A stretch of DNA of 64,000 nucleotides from Tetraselmis striata. Its lineage: Eukaryota; Chlorophyta; Chlorodendrophyceae; Chlorodendrales; Chlorodendraceae. The first letter of the stretch is position 1, and the number at the start of each line of letters is the position of its first letter. Positions 42,007 to 53,432 of this stretch are shown here, piece after piece. The stretch covers positions 248,001 through 312,000 of the forward strand of contig VCJN01002118.1 of NCBI GenBank assembly GCA_006384855.1, given 5' to 3'. The translations under genes were made by a program, and so were the position numbers. Below the pieces are notes generated by a model, which ran no database searches, was not told the origin of the DNA, and worked only from the letters and a program-made list of their open reading frames with translations.

Positions 42007-45000
42007 CTAGAGGGCGCACTGCAGGGAGTTCTTCGGGTCGGTGATGGAGTAAGGCACAAAGTCCTCGGCCATGGAGACGCCGTACGTGGCGGCGCCCTGC
42101 ACCAGCGGCGAGACGTGGCCATACACGAGCTCAAACTCGCCCGAGCCGTCGTTGGCGAGCACGATCTGGAAGGTGCTGCGTACGGAGGGCTCGTCGACGT
42201 CTGCGAAAGAGTAGGGGATGTTGAGGTAGGTGATGACGGTGGCGGGTCGGCGGTCGGCCGTGCCGACCTCCCCTACAAAGCCAGCGAACAGGCGCACGTC
42301 GCCGCAGTCGTCGAAGCCGCAGTAGTCCATCGCCAGCGCGGTGTTGAGCCCTAGGATGGCGGGCCCGCGGGCCCAGTCGAAATGGCCGTCGAGAGAGTAA
42401 TCGTAGCGGGCGCGCCTGAAGTGCTTGGCGAAAGTGAGGTAGCCGTTGGGGTGAACCGTGACGCGGCGATACGCCTTGGTCGATCCGCTGTACCAGTCGT
42501 AAAAGTTGAACTTCACGGGCAGGCTGACGGTCACGCTGCGCCAGCGCGACATGTAGTTGCGCAGGCTGTAGACGCCGCTGCCGGTGTACCGATACGGCAG
42601 GTCGCCCGGCCCTTCGTACGCAAAGCTGGACTTGCAGGTGGTGAAAAAGGTGCCGTCGCTGCCGGGCACCGGGGTGAACTTTATCTTGGCGCCCGACAGG
42701 AAGCGGGTGTCGGCCTCGTCCTCGATGAGCTTCGCAGGCGTGCCGCAGCCGTCGAGGTAGGTGTAGCTGCCGTCATCGTCGGGGTTGCACGACAGGAAGC
42801 GCTCCTCGTACTCGGCGTCGCAGACGCAGACGCCCGAGCAGTAGCGCACCTCGCGCACCACGGGCATCAGGATGTCGGGCCCGTTGATGGCATTCTGCGA
42901 AAAGTACTTGTTGCCGCATAGCGGCGCCGCGTTGCCTGCAGCGTGAATGCCACACCACCACAGCTGTGTCAAGCGCGAGGTCTCACTTTGAACGACGGAC
43001 AGCAATGGCGGGTCGGCGCCACATAGGCAAAATAGCAGGCGGGAGCTAGCCGTCATATCTTGGTCCCGGTATGGGGATATCTGTACTGTTAACCTTCATA
43101 AGGAAGCTGCCAATACATCTCTCCTGGTTTGTCGCCATATGTCGACCAAGGATTATAATGATGTGCGGCATTTAAGATTGGATTCCTTCAGATGGCTCCA
43201 ATTTAAGATTATCATAGTATTCCGCAACAAAGTACGGTCGTATAAATAACACTTTAGTCTAAGACGTGCGATTATGTTGTTTTGAATCAACATCATCCAT
43301 TGCTATTACTAATTCATGGTAACAGGCGTGTGGACTGGCACACACCGGCGGGGGGGCATTCGCCCACTTGCTCCCACAGCGTGTACGCCTGGTCCGCGAG
43401 CTGGGGGCTGTCGCGGCACAGCTGCAGCGCGTCGCTGGCTAGCTGCGCGGGTGCAGGAGTTGGGGAGGGGGTCGGGGAGGGGGTTGGGGCGGCTGTGGGG
43501 GAGGGGGTAGGGGAGGAGGTCGGCGCGGGCGTCGGGCTCGGCGTGGGGGCGGGCGTGGACGACAGTGTCGGGGAGGCGGCTGCCGCGGTGGGGGCGGGAG
43601 TGGTGGGGGCAAGAGTTGGCGCGGGCGTGGGGGCGGGGGTCGGCGCGGGGGTGGGGGCTGGCGTCGGGGCGGGGGTCGGCGCGGCGGTGGGCGCAGGGGT
43701 CGGCGAGGGGGTGCTGGGCGCCGGGGTGTTCTCCACGGTCTCCACGGTCATGAAGGGAGAGGGCAAGTACAGCAGTTTGTTCGCCGGCGTGGCCGCCAAG
43801 TTCGCGACCTCGTCCGACGGCGTCAAGGTCGAGGACACACTGGCCAGAAACTCGGCATATTCCTCAGAGGACAGGCCGAAGTCTAGGAAGGCCGCCTCGT
43901 CCAGGCCCTTAACGAGGCCGGTCGAGGCGGTGTCGACAATCCACTGGATGGCTTCCGCAGGGGTGGCGTCTGGATGAACCTGCCGCATGCCGGGATGGGC
44001 GTGAGACTGCGTCCAACACCCGGAAAATAACAACTACGGGGTATGGACGGGCGGTGCGGAGTGCGGGGCGTACCTGGAAAAAGAGGGCAATTGCGCCTGC
44101 GGCAAAGGGAGCGGCCATACTTGTGCCGCCCATCCAGGTATACTCGTTGGTTGTGAGGGCCTTGGCCGACTTGATGCCAGCGCCCGGGGCGAAAATCTGG
44201 GCAAGGGAATGAATGCACCGCTACCTCAGCACCGACAGAGCCGACAATGTCGACCATCAGGGCCGGCCGATCGCGCGGCTCACCTGCACACAGGAGCCCC
44301 AGTTGGAGAACATGGTCTTGGTGTCCATGACGGTGGTGGCGCCCACAGTGAGCGCCTCGTCGACGTGCGCGGGCGACTTGGTGCAAGCGTCCTCGTCCTC
44401 GTTTCCGGCAGCAACGACGGTGGCCAGGCCCACGTCCGTCAGCATCTTGATCCAGTCGTCCCAGTACTCGCCCTTCGCCCCGCCCAGCGACATGTTGACC
44501 ACGCCCCTGGCGCTGGGCTGAGTCTGCTTGATCTGCAGCCACAGGGATAACGCACAGCTTCCAATCAATAAGTGCTCATCTACTTTCGGCGGGCGTGCGA
44601 AACTCGGCGCCGCCATAGCTCAGCGTCCGGCAGCTCCCGGCTCGTACTGTTATTTCATCTGCATGGTGCTAATCAACCAACGGCCAGGCGGTGATGGAGA
44701 GGGGGGGGGGGGGGCGGGGGGCACCTCTGTCATTTTGGCCACAACCCACTCGATAGCGGTATATACATCGGAATCGGTGGATGTCAGCGCCTTGACGACA
44801 TGGATGGTGCAGCCTGGCGCCACGCCGTGGTTGTTGCCCGCCATGGTGCCGGCCACGTGGGTGCCTGAACGGTCGGCCAAACATCAGTACCGTGACTGGC
44901 ACGGCGGCGCGGCGTTGCTCCAACACATGTAGATATCTATCAGCACAGCGGCAGAGCCGCTCGCCCATAGACACGTGCGGCACTGCTGTGTCCTACCGTG

Positions 45001-48000
45001 CCCCATGTCGTCCTCCTGGGTGTCGGCGCCGGTGAATACATCGTACTGGGAGGCAATGCGGTTTGGCTGGAACTCCTCGTGGTAGGTGGAGACACCCGAG
45101 TCGATCACAAAGCAGTGCACGCCCTCGCCCGTCACGACCTGCCGGTCCAAGGCGACGTCCAGGGTGATCTCGCGCCTGCATGAGGGAATAAGCATCAGCT
45201 GCGCTACTATATGTGGCGTTGCGGGCGGTTTACTTCCATCCAGGGGTCCGGGAGGGAGGGGGGGGGGGGGGGGAACTAATGACCGTTATTGACCGGTTAC
45301 TGATAAGCAGGTGTGAGCGGTAACCGGTGACTTGGCCCCACTTCCTACACATCCGGGTGTCTCCACACCCCCAACCCAAACCGTGGTGTTTTCTAGCTCT
45401 AGCAACACTCTGGCCACTCCAGCTCACCACCAATAAAGGCTTGTCAACCGAGTCGCCACATTTCAGACCGTCTGGGGCAGTATTACTAACCAGTTGATGA
45501 CCCCCCAACAAAACACACTGGCGGCTGACGGATTTCTAATGACCAGTAATAGGTATAGGCGCGCTGCCCTTGCCGGGTCGGTGGATGCCAGTGACGCCTG
45601 CGTGGAAATGGGAATGGGGGTGGGCAGGAAGGAGGAGAGGTGAATTACCGGGAGATGCGGTCGAGACCCCAGTCCAGGTCCTCCATCGACCACGGCGCCG
45701 TCTCCCAGTTGTTGAAGATGCCGCTGGCGCAGTGCGGGACGGTGCACTTGGCGTAGGCGCGCTGGTCGCCGTTCATGTAGGGGCACAGTGGGAAGTCGTA
45801 GCCGAAAGCCTTGCGGCAGTAGGTGTTCCCCACCCACTCCGCATCGTCTGCATCCGCTGCGGTCCACGCGGCGCACTCCACGTCGGCGCCCGCCACAGTC
45901 TTGCCATCACCGCTGCGAGTGGGCGAGCACGTGGCATCAGCGGCAGGGGGCACAGCAGGACCGTTCGCGGCCGGTGCCTTAGGCAATTAAAGAGTAGGAC
46001 CGTTAGGGAGTTTCTGAGACTTAGGGGACATGTGTCAACCGGTGCCTTCCCCCAGGCTTGAGGGGATGCTCACAGGTATGGGACGTTGTCGCCCACGTAG
46101 CAGTCGGCGCCATCAATACTCTGGACGCTGGCGATGAAATTGGAACTCTCCAGGGTGACCTCCTTCAGCCCGCGGCGCCTGTTTGCCCTCTCCGGGTCGT
46201 ACCAGCCCTCTGCCTCAGCGCGCCGGTGGATCTCCTGCTGTGCCTTGTACCCCTTGAAGGTGGACAGAGCCATGCGGCGGATCTGCGGGGGGCAAAAGGG
46301 GGCCAACATGGGGCTAAGCCACCGCCAAATCTCTCACCATGCGTGCGGGCATTGCCGCCAGACAGGAGAGGCAATCATCGAGGCTCATCATGGCATAAGG
46401 CACGATTTGGGGTGTCTAGCTGCTTCACTCTTATTGGTACGTATGTTCCGGGTCCATTTTCGATAAGGAGGGAGAGAGAATGTCTCACTGCCGGCATGAG
46501 AGTGCTGCAGCGGCACCATGTCTATACTAAATGAGACTGCCGAGCGAGCATCCCCTCATCCCAATTGGGTATGCATGCGGAGCTCCGTTAGTGGTGCTCA
46601 TATATATGTACTGACAAGTATGTATATTCCAGACAGTCTATCCGAGCATAATATAGCCACATAGAACCCCCTCCCTCCCCCCCCCCCCCCCCATGGACAC
46701 ACAGACACACAGGGAGAGAGAATGGGTGAGGGGGTTCGAATATTTGCCTGAACTGTTTTTGGGTGGTGGTGACATATTTCAAAATATGTGCACTGTCAGC
46801 AATAGTAAGGGCTGCAAGGCCAAGTCTTGCAGCTGTAATGACAAAAAGTGATGTCGACTACGGGCGTATTACTGGTCGCCAACCAGTAGAAAAGGATGAG
46901 TAGGAGTGTAAATGACGCCGTTGTGTTATCCGGGCAGAGGGGGTCAATCGCAGTGGACACATTACTCGCACCTCTTCATGGCGCTTGTGCTGGTGGGGGT
47001 CGGCGTGGCGGGGGTGCATCTTGTGGTAGGAGGGCGTGCCGGTGCGGACGAGCTTGTGGGCCTCGGAGCACCCGCACGGGTTGGACGCGAGAGAAAATTC
47101 GCTGGAGCCGAGCAAGCCGTCCAGGTCCACGCGGCTGATGTTGACGCGCAGCAGGCCAATGCTCATGGCGCCGGGGTAGCCGTCATCGGCGCCAACACAT
47201 GTCCCATTGTACGCCTCGATGGTGGCGCAGCAGTCGACCATGGGAGCCATGCCCAGCTGCCCACCGCAACAGCAGCAGTGTCAGTAGGCGTTAGTCAGCG
47301 TGTGCGTGTTGAAGCCCGTTCAGGCTGCAGGCAGGGACGGGCCTTCGCAGGGCGCGTACCTCCTTGTCAACCTTGAAGAGCCAAGCGTGGTCGGCGCCTC
47401 CGGCTGCAAGTTGAATGGGGTTCTTCAGCCTGTGGACGTGCCACAGATGTCAACCTCAGGGGTCCGCCGAGTGAGGGGATGGGGGATCAGGAAAGGGGAA
47501 TGACGATGCCTACCCGTTCTCGTTGAGATCGTAAACTGGAATGCGCGAGAGCAGATTGGCAACGCCAGACTGCGCAGACTGCGCCGAGGCAGCGCTCAGT
47601 GCCTTTGGCATCTTCAGCTCGTCTACCGCGGCATTGGTGCTATCATCCTCCGTCATCAGGCTGACGCCCGGCCGCACAAACACCTGCGCGAGGATCCCAG
47701 CACCAGTAGACTCAGCCCCAGTCAAGTCCGGGGGCAGTGCAAGCGCCGCCAGAGAGCGAAAACGGGAGCGGGAAGGGGACATTGATGGCGTTGGTGAACT
47801 TGCTGGGGCAAATACTCACCCGGATCTTGGCCACTGGCCACTGCTTGAGGGCGAACGCATTGTTGGCAGGGTACACAACCTCCACGCCAGTGGTGTTGGA
47901 GATTGTCACAGTGTAGCCGAGGGCAGAGTTTCCCAGCTTTGCTTGAGAGTCAGAGACCTGTCGTGAGCGCCACAGGCCCTCAGGGAGGGTGGGAGGAAAG

Positions 48001-49129
48001 AGGAGGGGGGAGGGGGGGGGGGGGGGGGCTGCAGGGCCGCGTCGGCATGCATCGCATGTTTTGCTGCTCCAGGAGACTGGGGCACAAGGGGAAACCGTGC
48101 TGCGACGTTTCCGCACCTCAAACCATTCCACAGGGAAGTTGAAGACGGAGTTGTCGCCCAGAGTGACTCCGATTGCATCGGGCTTGATGGCAAATGCGTC
48201 AAAGGTGTCATTCCTCAGCTTGCTCCACGCCTTGTTGTCCGCATTGACCTGGACCAGCGCCAGCAAAGGTCAGCAGGGATGCCCGTCACTGTGCTGCGGC
48301 GCCTTACATAACCAGCTCCGGAAGACTCGGGCAGATACACAGAGCAGCAGCTCACCGAGACAACTTGGGAGATGGATCCAACTGAGACCGGCGTAGTTGC
48401 GTCATTCTTCACACTCATGATGCCGTCACCCCCAACCTTGGTATCCTGCGGGTTTCAAGCAAAGGGAGCGAGCGAGCCATCGCTATCAATGTCGACCGAG
48501 CATGGCGGGTGGCAATCATGCAGCTAGGGGACAGTGATGTCAGGAGTGTGTGGGCAGCGGCACACCTTGGTAAGGTACACCACCGCGAACACCAAACCGC
48601 AGTTGGCGGCCAGCAGCAGCAGCACCAGTCCAGCAAGAAAGAGGGCGCCCCTCACCGCCTTCTTCACCTGGCGCTTGCTGTTGCGGTACAGCACACATGC
48701 CTGCATACATTTTGTCAGAATCGGGTCATTCACTCATTCACACTCGCTGCTCATACCTCAGCCATGGAGTCCATGGCAATTAATAAGGAATGAGTAATTA
48801 GAAAATGCAACACGGCGATGCAGTGCGACGGAGGCCCATACCCGCCCAAGCTCTTCTGAGCTGACGGTCCCGTCCTGATCCCGATCGAACACCTTCAGCT
48901 CTTCCTGCAGGTCCGGCGGGAAAGAGGCCAGAGAGTAGGTACCGTTGGTGTTGGCGAAGTCCTTGAAAGTTCTCGCGGCCTTGGTGATTTCGGCGACGTC
49001 CACGGTGCCGTTGCCGTCCTCGTCGAACGCAGCCAGCGCCTCCTTGAAGCCCATGGAGAGCTGGCGGTAGTCCAGCTTTTCCGTACCCGGGTCGGGGTAT
49101 ATCTTGGCTTGGCCATCCTTGTTCGGCAT
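42007..49129 (-). CDS. EF-hand / transmembrane / subtilisin-like protease / NIDO-like protein, 16 exons
   Basis: Exon model on the minus strand: 49129-48842, 48700-48566, 48445-48356, 48248-48117, 47957-47820, 47683-47514, 47429-47360, 47256-46972, 46282-46074, 45912-45649, 45175-44997, 44864-44725, 44532-44284, 44196-44074, 43979-43346, 42935-42007. All junctions are GT-AG with matching phases, giving 1344 residues. Domains: two EF-hands (loops from Asp36 and Asp82), one transmembrane helix (about 115-138) after KRQVKK, and a lumenal or extracellular Cys-containing region. The S8 protease domain has Asp619 (FVIDSG), His653 (GHGTHVAG split by an intron), Asn744 (AAGNE) and Ser809 (GTSMAAP). 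A long PTPAP mucin-like linker and a C-terminal NIDO-like beta domain (about 1036-1344) complete it. Likely a calcium-responsive type II membrane protease. The weakest junction is 46074/45912: the exon could instead end at an immediate stop, making two genes. Confidence 0.72.
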
Positions 49130-50293
49130 GTTTGCACTGCGACGACGTACCAGCGCCGAATGATTACTACAGTACTGGCCACTACGCGTTATGCAAATGT
49201 AGGGTAAAATAACGCGCCAGCCAGTCCGGCTAGCGCTGACAGTGCTGCGACGACCAGCTGTCACCAGCACGCGAGACTTGTGCCGAGGGAAGTGGCCCCA
49301 ACTGCGGGGTAAGCCCTGACAAGTGTCGAGAGCGACGGTGGGCTTGCCGCCTGAGCGTAGTTGAGCGACGGGCCATCATCGGCACACCCGCGTTTCGGCA
49401 CCCGCTCGGGGGCCCACCCGGCGTGACCAAGGAAGGGGCATAGGGAGGGGCGTGAGGGCACCGCTGGGGCGGCCTACTGTACCCGTACTTGCTCCACGAC
49501 AGAATAGCCTGCAGTAAGCTGATGAACCTCCCCTGCGTGCTTAGCCTCCGGACGAGGACGCCGCGTTGGGTCGGCGAGTTGAGCGCATGGCGCTGTATAC
49601 GGGGGTACTGGTGATCGCTCGCGTTACAAATGCGGAAGTACACCGTAATATACTGCGGTCTGTACGGGCGCGTGTCTTATGTCACTATTCGGCCCGCGCC
49701 GCGCCTCGACGCAGAATACTCCGGCCCCCCGCCCCCCTCGGAGAGATGTACACGGGCTGCACATGCCGCCCGAAGTGACGGAGGACGGTGGAAGCAGCTG
49801 GGGTGGTGCAGACCTAGTATCCATAGCCAATGACCTCACCTTTATAACTGCTCACGTGCGAGCTCAGACCGCAGCGCTGCAGGTGCTCGCGGCAATACTG
49901 CGCCTGTCAGCCTGTGCAGAGGCACAACGCTGTACGCGGGTATGACCACAAACGCATTGTCGGCGCCTGATATGATGACACGCCGCGCAGCCGCTCCTGG
50001 GCTGATCTCGCTATTATAGCGACTACAGTCATTACAAGGATGACCTTACACGGGCACGAGGCGGGAGTGTCCAGTCCTTGGTTACCCGTACTGTATAGTC
50101 ACCTTAATAAAAGGATACAGTGCCCGGGCACAAGGAACATCTAGTCTGCCGAAGAATTCCAGGTCTGGTTATATATTGTGATAATCAGGAATTTGCAGGC
50201 AAAGAAGGCATAGCGAGGCCATAGCAAGGCCATAGCAAGGCCATAGCGAGGAAGGCCATAGCGAGAAGCGGGGGGGGGGGGGGGGGGGGGGGG

Positions 50294-53200
50294 GTATGGT
50301 GCGCTCGGTGGAGCGAGCCACAGCAAAGAAGAGTGGACCAGTCGGCCGCCGTGGAGGCAGGTGATGGCTGGTCCTGACCGCCTACCGTAAACATCCGCAC
50401 GCACAAGCGCGCTACGGGCGCCGCGACAAGGCTATCATGTACAGTGAGAGAAACCACGTGAAATAGTTCAGAACATTTCGTCACAGCAAGCAACGCCTGG
50501 TTTGCCAACTAGAAAATGCCGGGAGCGGCAGGCCACGGGCGGGGGTCACGGGCGGGAATGATGAAGGAGATGAAAGACCAGGGGGCGTGCCAACAGGGAG
50601 GCGGTCGCCAGTACGGCCAGGAATAAAGAGGTCGTTGCGCGGTTTTCAGGAGCGCGTGTCGGAACACATCTCCAAGAAGAGCGAGTACCAAGCTATGCCA
50701 TGCCTGTGGGGATTGATGGCGAATTGGCGATGGTTGGGGCACAACTGGACTCCAATGTGGAAACAATATTGCCAAATAATGAAGTTCCAAGGGGGTTACA
50801 CGTGTTACGTTTGCAGCGCCATGCAGCGTTGGAGAGGCGCATGGCATCGACGGCCTCGCACTGCGGGTCACGCCATTGTGCGTGGTGGCGGGACAGTAGG
50901 GCGTATCGGACCTCGCGAAGCGGTCGATGATGCAAGCAGGCACCCCACTTAGCAGTGAGCGAGGCGAAACGACGCGGGTTGAACTGCCAATCGTCACAAT
51001 GACGCAATCAATCAACCTAAGGCGGTTATTGCCCAAATGTTCGCCGCGGGACGAATGTAGCGCACGGGCATGGTAATACCGTGCGTGTCCATGAGGTACC
51101 ATGTTTTGCGAAGCTCAACCACGAGGCGCGGGGAGCGAGAGGTGAGGTTGGTGAGGACACCGACAACCGCTTGGCTATCCTCATGCCAGCGGATGTGGCG
51201 GTTTCGGAGCATGGGAAGCAAGAACTCATTAGCCATACGGACGGCTTTGAGCTCTTTCGGGGTAATGTGTGCAGAGCGGTCATCCTCATACCAAAAACCC
51301 CGAGCCCCATGGCGTTCGTTCAGAACGGCGCCCCGACCGTACGACGAGCTGTCGACGTGTAACCGATTTCGACATGATGGTTAATGGGGCGGCCGCTGTG
51401 TTGGGTGGGCACGCCCACCCACCATTGAAGGTGACCTTCGAGCTGGTGGGTGAGCTTCACGCGGCCGGACCAAGAGTCGCGAGTCTTGAGCACATCATGC
51501 GGCTCACCAGGTAGAAACGGGCGGGGGCGATGGCCAAGTAGAGAAATTGGCACCTGCCCGCGAGGGCAGCTAGTTCGCGAGCATGCAGCCACCGGCGGTC
51601 ACGCTTCGCACGCTGGATCAGGGCTTTCGCGGTATGAGCAATGACGGGAAGTTTCGGAGCCGGCGCACAAAGAGTAAGTGATCCCGACGTATGGATAGTA
51701 GTATTTGCGTATGGTAGGTGCACACATTGCCACCCATGCCCCCCGTTTCGATAGCCCCACACGCCCATTGTCAGCCTTGTGTCGATACATCCGCCGGGGC
51801 ACCTATGACACTGTCGCGGTATTGAGAACACTGCGAATGAGAGACTGCCCTAAATGGCAGAGCTCGGATTTAAACGAAACCTCATTCCAGACACCCTTGT
51901 TGAGGTTGCACAACAAGCCAAACCCCGAGAGGCGGCGTTCGATGTAGTCGCGTTGCGAAATGGCCTCAGCCTGAGTCTGAGCTGGTGGGAAACAAAATTC
52001 GTCCATGTTAGGCTAGATGCGCATGCCAAATCGGGCGCCGGTGGACTGGCGTGCCGTCTGCTTCAGTCGGGTTACGACGAAATGCCCCGGTGATGACGTT
52101 GGTGATCCAACAGAAGTAGCACGGGGGCAAATACCAGCCCAAGGGAAGGCAGTCGGTACAGAGTAGTGCCGCGTTCATCAACAGTGAAAAAGTTCATGTC
52201 CTCGGGGATGTTTATTTACAACCGCGTAAACCCCATCGTGCAGGTTCAACTGCAGCATGTAATCCTCAAGGCGCGCAAATTTGCGCAAATGCGAAAGCGT
52301 CTCGAACGAAAGATCGCATATCTCGCAGTAGCGATGAAGGTGACGGAGGTCAACGATGAGCCTCAATCCAGGCATTTGTTTGTTCCATGTTTAAGAACGA
52401 AGAACACGCGAGACACCAATTTTGCCTAGTAGCCTCGCTCCCATGCCCTAACGGCCAGGAAGCGAGCCAATTAACCGTCCATAAACTTCAGTTGGGCCGG
52501 AGTAGCATCCTCCATCGACATCCAGATGAAAGGAACCGGGGGCGAGCCTATCCAAAAACGGTACGCATACATCTTTAGATATCATGCTGAGAACACGGCG
52601 ATTCGTACCAGCGCGGCCTGCCGGATGCTGAGATTACAACGGACGCGATGTCTTATAAAGGTGGAGTCGGGCGTACAAGAATCGGCGCGATGGATGCCGC
52701 GAGGGGGGCGAGCAGAGCGCCCTGTCGCTATGCCGGCCCTCTCCGCGTCGGCGTCTGGGTCCACGGCGCGCGGCAAAGAAGAAGTACCGGGGCGTGGGAG
52801 TAGCCATGTGCCATGGGCGCTGGCTTGGCCACTGGTAGTGTATGTCACTTTATACTCGCATGTTTACTAGCCGACGAGCATGCGCTTGCATGCGGCCGCC
52901 CCAACCGGAGCGCATATCGGCAACTACGCCGAGTAGGGGCTAATAGTACAGATCGAGCCGTGCCCACACTAGTACGGTACGGGCAGCCACGGGTCACTGT
53001 TGGTCGACACTAGTCGAAGGGACTGGCTGACCTTGTCCCACTGAGTGGGAAAGCGATGCAGCTCCGTCCTCTCCTCGCGTTGGGCGAGTAAGCAGTAACT
53101 CGTTTGCGGGTAGCAGTTAGCGCGTCGCAAGCACAGCGCGTCCATTAACCACACAACAAACCCTAAAGGGGGGGGCGAAGGGCTACGCTCACCATACACA

Positions 53201-53432
53201 GTACGATGGCGGAAGACCGGCACCTTGCGCGGGAGAGTTGCCGCGACTTTGCTATGGTGCGCTCGATGGAGCGTGCCATAACAAAAGGAGATAGAGTGGA
53301 TCGTCCGGTCGGCCGCCGAGGAGGCAAGTGGTGGTCCTGACTTGCCCCTGTATGCATATGCATGTGCGCGTACAAGCGCGCTACGGGCGCCGCGCCATGG
53401 CTTTCCCTTACAATGAGAGAAACCACATAAAG
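50294..53432 (-). mobile_element. DIRS-like retroelement remnant with terminal direct repeats
   Basis: 50294-50464 and 53253-53432 are diverged direct repeats sharing TATGGTGCGCTCG.TGGAGCG, GTCGGCCGCCG, GCGCGCTACGGGCGCCGCG and GTGAGAGAAACCAC-like words. Between them lies a decayed RT/RNase H polyprotein on the minus strand. No recombinase was found, so the element is incomplete. 25 consecutive G at 50270-50294 adjoin the left repeat. Confidence 0.6.
50540..52430 (-). pseudogene. DIRS-type RT / RNase H polyprotein, frameshifted
   Basis: Read from 52430 down: LRLIVDLRHLHRYC, FETLSHLRKFARLEDYML and NLHDGVYAV (RT palm), RDYIERRLSGFGLLCNLNKGVW (thumb), and ELAALAGRCQFLYLAIAPARFYL. RNase H then reads IRWHEDSQAVVGVLTN, LVVELRKTWYLMDTHGI and VRYIRPAANIWA, and the tail NPRRFASLTAKWGA, HAQWRDPQCEAVDAM. 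The pieces fall in three frames with stops between them. The catalytic DD segment of the RT is not readable. Clearly inactive. Confidence 0.65.

Noticed and set aside
42382..42921. Plus-strand frame opposite the NIDO-like exon
   Set aside because: Val/Ala/Gly-rich shadow. The minus strand has Cys-rich, domain-like sequence with valid splice sites.
43282..43977. Plus-strand Gly/Val repeat protein ([11 protein letters not shown])
   Set aside because: Antisense of the PTPAPTPAP linker of the protease gene; its regularity comes from the linker codons.
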